48,031 bases of DNA from assembly GCA_937988865.1 (NCBI GenBank), contig CALKHV010000196.1, positions 1 to 48,031 on the forward strand, read 5' to 3'. The position numbers and the translations under genes are program-made. Source of the stretch: an uncultured Propionibacteriaceae bacterium. Lineage in GTDB: Bacteria; Actinomycetota; Actinomycetes; Propionibacteriales; Propionibacteriaceae. Positions 1-7,362 of the stretch are shown here, piece by piece (the first letter of the stretch is position 1; the number at the start of each line of letters is the position of its first letter). The notes under the pieces are model-generated. The model was not told where the DNA came from and ran no database searches. It saw nothing but the letters and a program-made list of their open reading frames with translations.

Positions 1-766
1 TGGTCTGGTCGCCCGCGAGAAGGTCGCGCTCCCAATCGGGCATGGGCTCGACCTCAGCGGTCTCGGTGCCACGGTTGGAGCGCGACATGAGGCCGTCGGC
101 GGCCGCGTCCGCAATGATGCGGGTGAGCAGTGCCACGGAGCGGATGGCGTCGTCGTTGCCCGGGATCGCGAAGTCGACCTCATCGGGGTCGCAGTTGGTG
201 TCGAGGATGCCGATCACGGGGATCTTCAGCTTGCGTGCCTCGTCAACGGCGAGGTGTTCCTTCTTCGTGTCGACGATCCAGACGGCCTGGGGTGCGCGGG
301 CCATGTCGCGGATGCCGCCGAGGGTCTTCTCCAGCTTGTCCTTCTCACGCTTGAGACCCAGGAGTTCCTTCTTCGTGAGGCCGCTCGCGGCGACGTCGTC
401 GAAGTCGATGCCTTCGAGCTCCTTGAGGCGCTGAACGCGCTTGATGACGGTCTGGTAGTTGGTGAGCATGCCACCGAGCCAACGCTGGTTCACGTAGGGC
501 ATGCCGACGCGCGTCGCCTGCTCGGCGATCGCTTCCTGCGCCTGCTTCTTGGTGCCGACGAAGAGGACCTGACCGCCCTTGGCGACCGTCTCCTTGACGA
601 AGGCGTAGGCCTTGTCGATGTAGGTGAGCGACATCTGCAGGTCGATGATGTAGATGCCGTTGCGCTCGGTGAAGATGAAGCGCTTCATCTTGGGGTTCCA
701 GCGGCGAGTCTGGTGTCCGAAGTGGACGCCGCTCTCGAGCAGCTGCCGGGTAGTGACGACGGGCAT
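1..766 (-). CDS. rpsB: 30S ribosomal protein S2 (3' end outside window)
   Basis: Ribosomal protein S2 of the small subunit, needed for late 30S assembly and S1 docking. The visible 255 codons begin MPVVTTRQLLESGVHFGHQ, the family's N-terminal signature. They continue with the conserved GTKKQAQE and VNQRWLGGMLTN blocks and the later VIGILDTNCDPD block. The ATG at 766 is preceded by AAAGGA at good Shine-Dalgarno spacing. The reading frame is open to base 1, so only a short C-terminal piece is missing. In most bacteria tsf follows, and it would lie outside the window. A promoter and a hairpin leader lie upstream. Identification is certain. Confidence 0.98.
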   Translation of the reverse strand, partial: MPVVTTRQLLESGVHFGHQTRRWNPKMKRFIFTERNGIYIIDLQMSLTYIDKAYAFVKETVAKGGQVLFVGTKKQAQEAIAEQATRVGMPYVNQRWLGGMLTNYQTVIKRVQRLKELEGIDFDDVAASGLTKKELLGLKREKDKLEKTLGGIRDMARAPQAVWIVDTKKEHLAVDEARKLKIPVIGILDTNCDPDEVDFAIPGNDDAIRSVALLTRIIADAAADGLMSRSNRGTETAEVEPMPDWERDLLAGDQT

Positions 767-817
767 GGCCAGTCCTTTCATTGCGTGGCTCGCGGGTGCG
801 TGCCACTCGGTTTGGCT

Positions 818-838
818 GGGTGACGAAGGACGTCACCC
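818..838 (-). promoter_or_regulatory. Hairpin in the rpsB leader
   Basis: An 8-bp perfect stem (GGGTGACG paired with CGTCACCC) closes a 5-base loop, 52 bases upstream of the rpsB start. Ribosomal protein S2 autoregulates through its own leader in several bacteria. A role here is inference from position alone. Confidence 0.4.
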
Positions 839-947
839 CCTGATGCACCGCCAACCCCCACCCACTGCGTGGGACCTCGGGTGTCGGCCATCCTGACGGA
901 TGAACGGCGCATGCGAAATCGGCCGGAAGTCTCCGGTCCGCCTGCCG

Positions 948-977
948 AGTCTACGCGTGAGCCGACGCGGCTGCCAA
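948..977 (-). promoter_or_regulatory. Probable rpsB promoter
   Basis: On the minus strand, TTGGCA (977-972) and TAGACT (953-948) are separated by 18 bases. Both hexamers are close to the housekeeping-sigma consensus. Transcription from here would give a leader of about 175 bases that contains the 818-838 hairpin. Confidence 0.55.
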
Positions 978-1069
978 ACCGGTTTTCCCCTGCCGCGCTG
1001 ACCCTCCCGACCGTCCACAGATCCGGTCACGGGTGACTGATGCGCCCGACTGTCGACCAGAACAGGGGC

Positions 1070-1585
1070 ATGAGTTCTGCGACGAGACGAGTGGCCCTCT
1101 GGGCCGGACTGACGGTGGTGTGGGCGGGCCTGTTCGGCGCACCCTCGAGGGCGGACGCGGGCGAACCGTCGGCGGGCGTCCCACCCGTGAGTGGGCCAGT
1201 GGTGCGTCCCTTCGACCCGCCGGAGGAGCGGTGGCTCCCCGGTCACCGAGGCGTCGACCTCGAGGCACAGGAAGGTGTTGCTGTCGTGGCGGCTGCTGAC
1301 GGGGTCGTGGCGTTCGTGGGAACGATCGCGGGGGTCCCGGTGGTGACCGTCCGACACCGTGAGGGGCCGGACGGTGGGCTGCGATCGACGTACGAACCAG
1401 TGGTGGCAACCGTCGAGGAGGGGACCGAGGTCTCGGCCGGCGACGTCGTCGGGACGTTGGCGGGCGGACACTGCCTGATGGCGTGCCTCCACTGGGGGCT
1501 GCGCGACGGGGACACCTACTTCGACCCGTTGAGTCTGCTGGGCGTCCCCAGGCTGAGACTGCTGCCCATGACCGAGGCGGTCTGA
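1070..1585 (+). CDS. Secreted M23-like (LytM domain) protein, probable altered active site
   Basis: A 171-residue exported protein with a LytM/M23 peptidase fold, the family that cleaves or binds peptidoglycan cross-bridges. Residues 1-30 form a signal peptide with arginines, a hydrophobic core and a likely cleavage after SRADA. The M23 signature follows. GHRGVDL supplies His59 and Asp63. The usual HxH motif near the end is C139-L-H141, so the second (zinc-binding) His is kept while the catalytic first His is Cys. An upstream in-frame ATG at 1040 is possible. I chose 1070 because the signal peptide begins there and GGGG precedes it. An M23 gene beside rpsB also occurs in mycobacteria. It may bind rather than cut murein. 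Confidence 0.85.
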   Translation: MSSATRRVALWAGLTVVWAGLFGAPSRADAGEPSAGVPPVSGPVVRPFDPPEERWLPGHRGVDLEAQEGVAVVAAADGVVAFVGTIAGVPVVTVRHREGPDGGLRSTYEPVVATVEEGTEVSAGDVVGTLAGGHCLMACLHWGLRDGDTYFDPLSLLGVPRLRLLPMTEAV

Positions 1586-1611
1586 CGCGAGAGGCCGGTG
1601 AACAGGAGGGC

Positions 1612-2547
1612 TCAGGCACGCGGGTGTGCCTGGGCGAAAGCCGCCCGCAGTCGCTCCCCGGTGACGTGCGTGTACACCTGCGTGGTCGCCAGAGACGCGT
1701 GCCCGAGGATCTCCTGCACCGTGCGGAGGTCGGCGCCACCCTCGAGCAGGTGGGTCGCCATGGCGTGCCGCAGCCCGTGCGGGCCGAGATCTGGAGCGTC
1801 CGGGACGGCGAGCAGGCTGGCGTGGACCACCCGTCGCACCACGCGGGGATCGATGCGTCCGCCCCGCTCCCCCAGGAACACCGCCCGTCCGGACGCCGGG
1901 GTTCTGAACTCCGGCCGCAGCGCGAGCCAGTCGTCCAGTGCACGGACGGCGGGTGCTCCCAACGGGACTGTGCGGTCCTTGCCCCCCTTGCCGTGCACGC
2001 GGGCGAGCGCCCTGTCGTGGTCGAGGTCGTCGAGGTCGAGTCCGCACAGCTCGCCGACGCGCACCCCCGAGGCGTAGAGGACCTCGAGCATCGCCACGTC
2101 GCGCACCGCGACGGCGTCGCCCGACTCCCCCGCGCGGGCCATCGCCGCCGCAAAGAGTTCGGACGCCTGGGCACGCGACAGGTCGGGTGGCAGCCGTCGC
2201 GGCACCTTCGGCGACTTCAGGGTTGCGGCGGGGTCGCGTCCGACGAGGCCTTCGCTGAGGGCCCAACGAAAGAACACGCGACAGGCTGCGCTGCGGCGCT
2301 GGAGAGTGGCTGCACTCGCCCCGGCCGACTGCATGGACGCGAGCCACCCGCGCAGGTCGCGCAGCGTCGTCGCGTCCAGGGTCGTGATCCCCCGCCCCTG
2401 CAGATGACCCAGCAAGGTGCTCACATCACCGGTGTAGGCCCGCTGGGTGTGCTGGGAGTACTGCCGCTCAAGTCCGAGGAAGCGCGCGTAGGCATCGACG
2501 ATCGCCGCGAACGCGGCGCTCAATTCGGTCACGTCGCCAGCGTCCAT
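1612..2547 (-). CDS. xerC: Tyrosine recombinase XerC
   Basis: Site-specific recombinase that, with XerD, resolves chromosome dimers at dif. The 311 residues show the usual two parts. An N-terminal SAM-like core-binding domain (about 10-105) includes the LERQYSQHTQRAY segment. The catalytic domain carries all six active residues: R163, K187 (in GKGGK), H257 and R260 (HGLRH), H283 (LGHAS) and nucleophile Y292 (QVYTH). Length is normal. No integrase-style extra domain or att site is visible, so this is the housekeeping enzyme rather than a phage integrase. The ATG at 2547 lies six bases after CACGCT, a weak -10 box, so it may be leaderless. It converges with the M23 gene. Confidence 0.95.
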   Translation of the reverse strand: MDAGDVTELSAAFAAIVDAYARFLGLERQYSQHTQRAYTGDVSTLLGHLQGRGITTLDATTLRDLRGWLASMQSAGASAATLQRRSAACRVFFRWALSEGLVGRDPAATLKSPKVPRRLPPDLSRAQASELFAAAMARAGESGDAVAVRDVAMLEVLYASGVRVGELCGLDLDDLDHDRALARVHGKGGKDRTVPLGAPAVRALDDWLALRPEFRTPASGRAVFLGERGGRIDPRVVRRVVHASLLAVPDAPDLGPHGLRHAMATHLLEGGADLRTVQEILGHASLATTQVYTHVTGERLRAAFAQAHPRA

Positions 2548-2616
2548 GCACCCAGCGTGACCGACGCACGCGATCCGGATCCTGAGGCGCGCCGAGCCCG
2601 AAACCCTGCGCCGTTC

Positions 2617-2631
2617 TAGGCTGGACGCATG
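2617..2631 (+). promoter_or_regulatory. Leaderless promoter: TAGGCT-N6-ATG
   Basis: TAGGCT at 2617-2622 is followed by GGACGC and the start codon at 2629. This spacing puts the transcription start at or next to the ATG, and no Shine-Dalgarno sequence is present. Confidence 0.6.
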
Positions 2632-3615
2632 CGCATGCCAGAACTCGTCGGGTGCTACACGGGAGCGGACGGACAGGGCGGTCTGGTGAGGCTCGGCGAC
2701 GGCGCCAGCACCACTCTCCCCTCACCCACCTGGCTCACGCGGGCCCACGGCCTGATCCTGGCGGCCAGTGAGCTCGATGCCAGCCGGATCACCAGCCTGC
2801 GTCCCGGCCCTGATGGCCCCACGCTGGTGTCCACAGTGGCCACCCATGGAGCGGCTGGGTGTCACCTCGCGGTCAGCCCCAGTGGCGAATGGATGGCCCA
2901 GGCCCACTACACATCCGGTTCGGTCGCCCTGCTGCCCTGCCCGGCGGACGGACACCTCGAAGAGCCCGCCGACCTCATCCAGTTCACGGGCCACGGCCCC
3001 GACCCCGACCGGCAGGCGGGCCCACACGCCCACCAGGTCGTGTGGCTCGACGATGGCACCTTCCTCGTCCCCGATCTCGGCACCGATCAGGTGCGCGTCC
3101 TGGGAGTTCGGGACGCCCGCCTGGTCGAGCTGGGGGCACTCGGACTCCCCGGCGGGTTCGGGCCTCGGCACCTGGTCGTGCGTCCGGGCGCGGAGGGCGG
3201 CGTCCAGATGGCCGTCGCCGGCGAACTCTCCGGCGAGGTCTCGGCGTGGACGCACCCGGGGGGCGACTGGTCGTCCGGGTGGGTCGAGCTCGACCGCACG
3301 TCGGGGACGCGCCTGGCGGGCAGCCAGCCCTCCGGCCTGCGCAGCTTCGGTTCCGGGCTGGTCATCGCCAACCGCGTCGTCAACACACTCGGCTTCCTCG
3401 ACTGGACGGGCGAGGGGACGCTCGAGCTCACCGACGAGCTCGGTTGCGAGGGCGACCACCCCCGCGACCTCCGCGTCGTCGACGGCCTGGTGTGGGTCGC
3501 CAACCAGCACTCCGACGCAGTCAGCGTCCTGCGCGTCGACGGCGACGCGCGGGCCCGGACTGCGGAAGAGCTGGCCCGCTACCCCGTCGTCACCCCCGCC
3601 TGCCTGCTGTTCTGA
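2629..3615 (+). CDS. Lactonase-family beta-propeller protein (YkgB/6-phosphogluconolactonase type)
   Basis: A 328-residue cytosolic protein of the seven-bladed lactonase family, some members of which hydrolyse 6-phosphogluconolactone. Family blocks include HLAVSPSGEWM near residue 80, the long RQAGPHAHQV segment followed by VPDLGTDQVRVL near 125-155, GFGPRHLVV near 175, and NQHSDAVSVLRVD near the end. Length fits. A DevB-type 6-phosphogluconolactonase lies at 44232-44960 beside zwf, so this protein is unlikely to be the main pentose-pathway lactonase. Its true substrate is open. The start follows a leaderless promoter. A second ATG six bases on is the alternative. Confidence 0.82.
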   Translation: MRMPELVGCYTGADGQGGLVRLGDGASTTLPSPTWLTRAHGLILAASELDASRITSLRPGPDGPTLVSTVATHGAAGCHLAVSPSGEWMAQAHYTSGSVALLPCPADGHLEEPADLIQFTGHGPDPDRQAGPHAHQVVWLDDGTFLVPDLGTDQVRVLGVRDARLVELGALGLPGGFGPRHLVVRPGAEGGVQMAVAGELSGEVSAWTHPGGDWSSGWVELDRTSGTRLAGSQPSGLRSFGSGLVIANRVVNTLGFLDWTGEGTLELTDELGCEGDHPRDLRVVDGLVWVANQHSDAVSVLRVDGDARARTAEELARYPVVTPACLLF

Positions 3616-3666
3616 ATGCAGGTTCTGGGCGCAGGACCGCCCCGGCACGAGCGCGAGAGCCCGCGA

Positions 3667-3681
3667 TAGGTTGCAGACATG
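3667..3681 (+). promoter_or_regulatory. Leaderless promoter: TAGGTT-N6-ATG
   Basis: TAGGTT at 3667-3672 and the ATG at 3679 are separated by GCAGAC. There is no ribosome binding site, so the amidohydrolase-def transcript probably starts at its own ATG. Confidence 0.6.
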
Positions 3682-4914
3682 AGCACCTTCGCCCTCACGC
3701 ACGCCCATGTGGTGCCCGTCACGTCCGAACCCTTCGACGGCAGCGTCATCGTGACCGACGGCACGATCACGGCCATGGGCCCGGACCTCGACACGAGTGG
3801 GCTGGAGGTGATCGACCTGTCGGGACGCTGGCTCGTCCCCGGCTTCGTGGAGGCCCACGGCCACGTGGGCATCGACGAGGAGGCCCACGGCTGGGCCGGC
3901 CAGGACTACAACGAGGGCGGCGAACAGGTCGGTCCACGGTTCCGGGCGATCGACGGCATCCACCCGACGGACGAGGGCTTCCGTGACGCCCTCTCGGGTG
4001 GCGTCACGACCATAGTGGTGAAGCCGGGGTCGGCCAACCCGGTGGGCGGTCAGACCGTGGCCCTCAAGACCTGGGGACGCATGGTCGACGAGATGGTCCT
4101 CAAGGCGCCCTGCAGCATCAAGTCCGCGCTCGGCGAGAATCCGAAGAACTACAACTGGAATCAACAGAACAAGCCACCGAAAACGCGCATGGGGGTGGCG
4201 TCCGCGATCCGGGGCGGTTTCGTGGCGGCCACCAACTGGAAGGCGCGCAACGACGCCGCCGCCGCTGCGGGCAAGCCCGTGCAGCGCGACCTTGATCTCG
4301 AACCCATGGTCGCGGTGCTGAACGGCGAGATCCCGTGGTGCCAGCACTGCCACCGCGTCGACGACATCGCGACCGCGATCCGGCTGGCCGACGAATTCGG
4401 TTACCGCCTGGTCATCAACCATGGCACCGAGGCCCATCTCATCGCCGACGTGCTGGCCGACCGGAAGATCCCGGTGATCATCGGCCCGCTGCTCACCGCC
4501 CGGTCGAAGCAGGAGTTGGAGAACCGCTCGATCGCCAATCCCGGACGCCTCGCGCGGGCCGGCGTCCAGATCGCCATCACGACGGACGCACCGGTCGTGC
4601 CCATCAACTTCCTCGTCCACCAGGCGACCTTCGCCGTGAAGGAGGGCCTCGACCCCGAAACCGCTCTGCGTGCCATCACGATCAACCCCGCCGAGATGCT
4701 GGGCCTGGACGATCGGGTGGGTAGCATCTCCCCCGGCAAGGACGCGGACCTGGTCGTATGGTCGGGTGATCCGCTCGACGTGATGAGTCGCGCCGAGGAG
4801 GTCTACATGTCCGGACGCAAGGTCTACGCCTGGGACGCAACCGTCGGCAAGGGGATCACGCTGGATCCCTACATCGCCCTCGGACGCACGGTCGGCAAGG
4901 GAGAGGCACGATGA
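3679..4914 (+). CDS. Amidohydrolase family protein (imidazolonepropionase-like)
   Basis: Metal-dependent hydrolase of the amidohydrolase superfamily, 411 residues. The N-terminal beta-sandwich is followed by the metal-binding motif in GFVEAHGHVG (residues 54-63). The barrel continues with INHGTEAH (near 248-255, His ligands) and ITTDAPVVP (near 300, the catalytic Asp). It ends in the standard GSISPGKDADLVVWSGDPL segment that closes the sandwich. These features define the imidazolonepropionase/prolidase-like group, but the substrate cannot be read from sequence. The gene overlaps def by four bases (ATGA), so the two are translationally coupled. A link with deformylation is not implied. Confidence 0.88.
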   Translation: MSTFALTHAHVVPVTSEPFDGSVIVTDGTITAMGPDLDTSGLEVIDLSGRWLVPGFVEAHGHVGIDEEAHGWAGQDYNEGGEQVGPRFRAIDGIHPTDEGFRDALSGGVTTIVVKPGSANPVGGQTVALKTWGRMVDEMVLKAPCSIKSALGENPKNYNWNQQNKPPKTRMGVASAIRGGFVAATNWKARNDAAAAAGKPVQRDLDLEPMVAVLNGEIPWCQHCHRVDDIATAIRLADEFGYRLVINHGTEAHLIADVLADRKIPVIIGPLLTARSKQELENRSIANPGRLARAGVQIAITTDAPVVPINFLVHQATFAVKEGLDPETALRAITINPAEMLGLDDRVGSISPGKDADLVVWSGDPLDVMSRAEEVYMSGRKVYAWDATVGKGITLDPYIALGRTVGKGEAR

Positions 4915-5498
4915 GTGAGGTCACCGAGTTGATGACGGGTGGGAAGGTGCTCCGCATCACCCGCTGGGGTGAGCCCGTCATGCATGCACCGACGCGACCG
5001 GTGACGGAGTTCGACGAAAGTCTCCACACGCTGGTCCGCGACATGTTCGCCACGATGGAGGTGGCCCAGGGCGTCGGCCTCGCGGCCACCCAGGTGGGCG
5101 TCGACCTCGCGGTCTTCGTCTACGACTGCCCGGACGAGGACATGGTGTCCCACGTCGGGGTGGTGTGCAATCCCGTCGTGACGACTCCCGAAGGCAAGGA
5201 CCGCAACCTCGAGATGGGCGAGGAGGGTTGCCTCTCGTGGCCGGGTGCTTATCAGGAACTCGCGCGTCCTGACAAGGCACGATGCGTCGGCGTCGATGCG
5301 TTCGGGGAGCCCGTCGAGATCGACGGCACAGGGCTGCTGGCCCGCTGCCTGCAGCATGAGACCGACCACCTGAACGGCCTCGTCTTCGGCGACCGCCTCT
5401 CGACGCGAGCGCGCCGCAAACTCGACCAGCAGCGTGAGGAACTGGCCCACTGGTATCCGGACGACTGGCCTGTCACCCCGAAGGGTCGTCAGGACTGA
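4911..5498 (+). CDS. def: Peptide deformylase
   Basis: Removes the formyl group from the N-terminal methionine of nascent proteins. All three family motifs are intact in 195 residues. Motif 1 is GVGLAATQ (54-61). Motif 2 is EGCLS (105-109) with metal ligand C107. Motif 3 is QHETDH (148-153) with H149, H153 and catalytic E150. The C-terminal tail is rich in basic residues, as in actinobacterial type I enzymes. It starts inside the stop of the amidohydrolase gene (ATGA). Its stop lies within a short hairpin shared with the convergent methyltransferase gene. Confidence 0.97.
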   Translation: MSEVTELMTGGKVLRITRWGEPVMHAPTRPVTEFDESLHTLVRDMFATMEVAQGVGLAATQVGVDLAVFVYDCPDEDMVSHVGVVCNPVVTTPEGKDRNLEMGEEGCLSWPGAYQELARPDKARCVGVDAFGEPVEIDGTGLLARCLQHETDHLNGLVFGDRLSTRARRKLDQQREELAHWYPDDWPVTPKGRQD

Positions 5499-5508
5499 AG
5501 CTCAGTCC
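5492..5508. terminator. Small symmetric hairpin spanning two convergent stop codons
   Basis: GGACTGA, AGC, TCAGTCC forms a perfect 7-bp stem. The left arm ends with the def stop and the right arm begins with the stop of the opposing gene. There is no T-tract, so activity as a bidirectional terminator is doubtful. Confidence 0.3.
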
Positions 5509-6305
5509 AGCCGCAGCGCGTGGCAGGCAATGGCCGCCGCGGCGGCGACGTTCAACGAGTCGATGCCTCGCCCCATCGGTATCCGGACCACGACGTCTGC
5601 GGCCGCGAGGGCGGCCTCCGACAGACCGGGGCCCTCGCTCCCCAGGAGGAGCGCGATCTTCGCGTCCGGGTCGGACGCGTAGCTCATGAGGTCGACGGCG
5701 TCGCTGCGCAATGCCATTGCGACGAGGGTGAAGCCTGCGGCCTTGAGCCGGGCGAATCCTTCGGCGTCGTCGTCGAGCCGCACCCACGGCAGCGAGAACA
5801 CCGCGCCCATGGACGTCTTGATCGCGCGTCGGTAGAGCGGATCGGCCGACTGCCGCGACAGGACGACACCATCCCAACCCAGGCCGGCCGCGCACCGGAC
5901 GATCGCCCCGAGGTTGGCGTGGTCGACGAGGGACTCGACCACGACGAGGCGCTGCGTCCCGACGAGATCGTCGAGGGTGTGACGCACCTCGCGGTGCAGC
6001 GACGCCAGCGCCCCCCGGTGCACGTGGAAGCCCGTCACCTCTTCAGCCAGGGACGCCGAGACGACGTAGACCGGCACGTCCGCTGTGGCGAGGAGGTCAC
6101 CCAGGCCGACCAGCCACCGCTCGGCCAAGAGGAAAGACCGCGGACGATAGCCGGCCTCGACCGCACGCCGGATCACCAACTCGCCCTCCGCGATGAAGAG
6201 CCCGTCGCGGTGTTCCAGCGTCCGACGCAGCGTCGACTCGCGCAGCCGGACGTAGTCGGCCAACCGGACGTCGGCTGGATCGTTGATCTCGATGAACTGG
6301 GCCAC
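5502..6305 (-). CDS. TrmH/SpoU family RNA 2'-O-methyltransferase
   Basis: SAM-dependent ribose methyltransferase acting on rRNA or tRNA, 267 residues. The N-terminal substrate-binding domain (about 1-95) includes FIAEGELVIRRAVEAG. The trefoil-knot SPOUT domain has motif 1 NLGAIVRCAAGLG near 150, motif 2 LLLGSEGPGLS near 217, and motif 3 IPMGRGIDSLNVAAAAAI near 243. Motif 3 normally ends in SLNVS; here the residue after SLNV is Ala. The exact target nucleotide is unknown. The GTG start at 6305 is six bases from a TACTGT box and lacks an SD, so it is probably leaderless. Confidence 0.9.
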   Translation of the reverse strand: MAQFIEINDPADVRLADYVRLRESTLRRTLEHRDGLFIAEGELVIRRAVEAGYRPRSFLLAERWLVGLGDLLATADVPVYVVSASLAEEVTGFHVHRGALASLHREVRHTLDDLVGTQRLVVVESLVDHANLGAIVRCAAGLGWDGVVLSRQSADPLYRRAIKTSMGAVFSLPWVRLDDDAEGFARLKAAGFTLVAMALRSDAVDLMSYASDPDAKIALLLGSEGPGLSEAALAAADVVVRIPMGRGIDSLNVAAAAAIACHALRLD

Positions 6306-6317
6306 GGACGCACAGTA
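6303..6317 (-). promoter_or_regulatory. Leaderless promoter: TACTGT-N6-GTG
   Basis: On the minus strand, TACTGT (6317-6312), then GCGTCC, then the GTG at 6305. It forms a compact divergent pair with the promoter at 6348. Confidence 0.55.
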
Positions 6318-6347
6318 GCCGCCGCAGGCGCCGCCCGGCCGGGGCCC

Positions 6348-6362
6348 TAGACTGCGACGGTG
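6348..6362 (+). promoter_or_regulatory. Leaderless promoter: TAGACT-N6-GTG
   Basis: TAGACT at 6348-6353, then GCGACG, then GTG at 6360. Only 30 bases separate this -10 box from the opposing one at 6312-6317. Confidence 0.6.
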
Positions 6363-7343
6363 CCCAGCCCCTCGACCTGGCGGCGGTTCAAGCCCGACAA
6401 CTTCCTGCTCGCCATCATCACGGCGGCGATCGTGGCGTCAATCGTGCCCGCCACCGGGGCGGCGGTGCCGGTGCTCAGCTGGACCGTCAAGCTGCTCATC
6501 GCCCTCCTCTTCTTCCTGTACGGCGCCCGATTGTCACCCCAGGAGTCGCTCGAGGGCCTCAGGCACTGGCGGCTCCACGGGACGATCCTGGCGTTCACGT
6601 ACCTCGTCTTCCCCCTGCTCGGGTTGGCGATGCACGTCCTCGTCCCCCACGTCCTGCCGGAGCCCCTCTACCTGGGCATGCTCTACGTGACGCTCGTCCC
6701 GTCGACGGTCCAGTCGAGCATCAACTTCACCTCGATCGCCAAGGGGAACGTGGCCGGCGCGATCGTCTCGGCGTCCTTCTCGAACCTGATCGGGGTGTTC
6801 GTGACGCCCTTGCTGGTGCTGACGCTGATGAGCACGACAGGCGGGCTCACGATCCAGCCCGGCGCCATCGCCGACATCGTCGTCCAACTGCTGGTGCCGT
6901 TCATGCTGGGTCAACTGTCACGCCGCTGGACCGCAGCTTTCGTCAAGGGCCACAAGCGCCTCAAACTCGTCGACCAGGGCTCCATCGTGCTGGTCGTGTA
7001 CTCGGCATTCTCGACCGGGATGCGCGAGCACATGTGGACGAAGGTGAGCGCCGGCAACATCGCCGCCCTGATCGGCGTGTGCCTCGTGTTGCTGGCGTTC
7101 ATGCTCTGGCTGACCTGGCGCGTCTCGGGATGGCTGGGGTTCAATCGCGCCGACCGCATCGCCATCCAGATGTGTGGCACCAAGAAGTCGCTGGCCACGG
7201 GCGTGCCGATGGCGACCGTCCTGTTCGCCGGCATGCCGATCGTCGGCTTGATCGTGCTGCCGCTGATGGTCTTCCACCAGGCACAACTCATGGCGTGCGG
7301 AACGCTGGCGTCCCGCCACGCACGTCAGGCGCCGAACGACTGA
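6360..7343 (+). CDS. Bile acid:sodium symporter family (SBF-like) membrane transporter
   Basis: A polytopic membrane protein of 327 residues, with about ten hydrophobic segments. It belongs to the SBF-like branch of the bile acid:sodium symporter superfamily. The family pattern is clear: an N-terminal FKPDNFLLAII helix, the LLFFLYGARLSPQE block near residue 55, TLVPSTVQSSINFTSIAKGN near 115-135, and CGTKKSLATGVPMA near 275. The latter two are the unwound ion-binding regions of this fold. The transported solute is unknown. The GTG start is set by the leaderless promoter. The stop is 20 bases from the end of the convergent SPFH gene. Confidence 0.87.
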   Translation: MPSPSTWRRFKPDNFLLAIITAAIVASIVPATGAAVPVLSWTVKLLIALLFFLYGARLSPQESLEGLRHWRLHGTILAFTYLVFPLLGLAMHVLVPHVLPEPLYLGMLYVTLVPSTVQSSINFTSIAKGNVAGAIVSASFSNLIGVFVTPLLVLTLMSTTGGLTIQPGAIADIVVQLLVPFMLGQLSRRWTAAFVKGHKRLKLVDQGSIVLVVYSAFSTGMREHMWTKVSAGNIAALIGVCLVLLAFMLWLTWRVSGWLGFNRADRIAIQMCGTKKSLATGVPMATVLFAGMPIVGLIVLPLMVFHQAQLMACGTLASRHARQAPND

Positions 7344-7362
7344 ACGTCCGGACGCTTGAGTC

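Larger units (their letters stand above)
767..1069. other. Divergent intergenic region between rpsB and the M23 gene
   Basis: About 300 bases without a convincing gene. It holds the proposed rpsB promoter and the rpsB leader hairpin, both annotated separately, and presumably the promoter of the M23 gene, for which I see no good -10 box. If the M23 gene starts at the earlier ATG (1040) the region is 30 bases shorter. Confidence 0.6.

Noticed and set aside
1612..2547. Phage or integron integrase
   Set aside because: Size, domain structure and neighbourhood fit chromosomal XerC. There is no tRNA target, att repeat or phage gene nearby.
2722..4620. A 632-codon antisense frame over the lactonase and amidohydrolase genes
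   Set aside because: Same reasoning: a shadow of two recognisable genes, without a ribosome site or motif.
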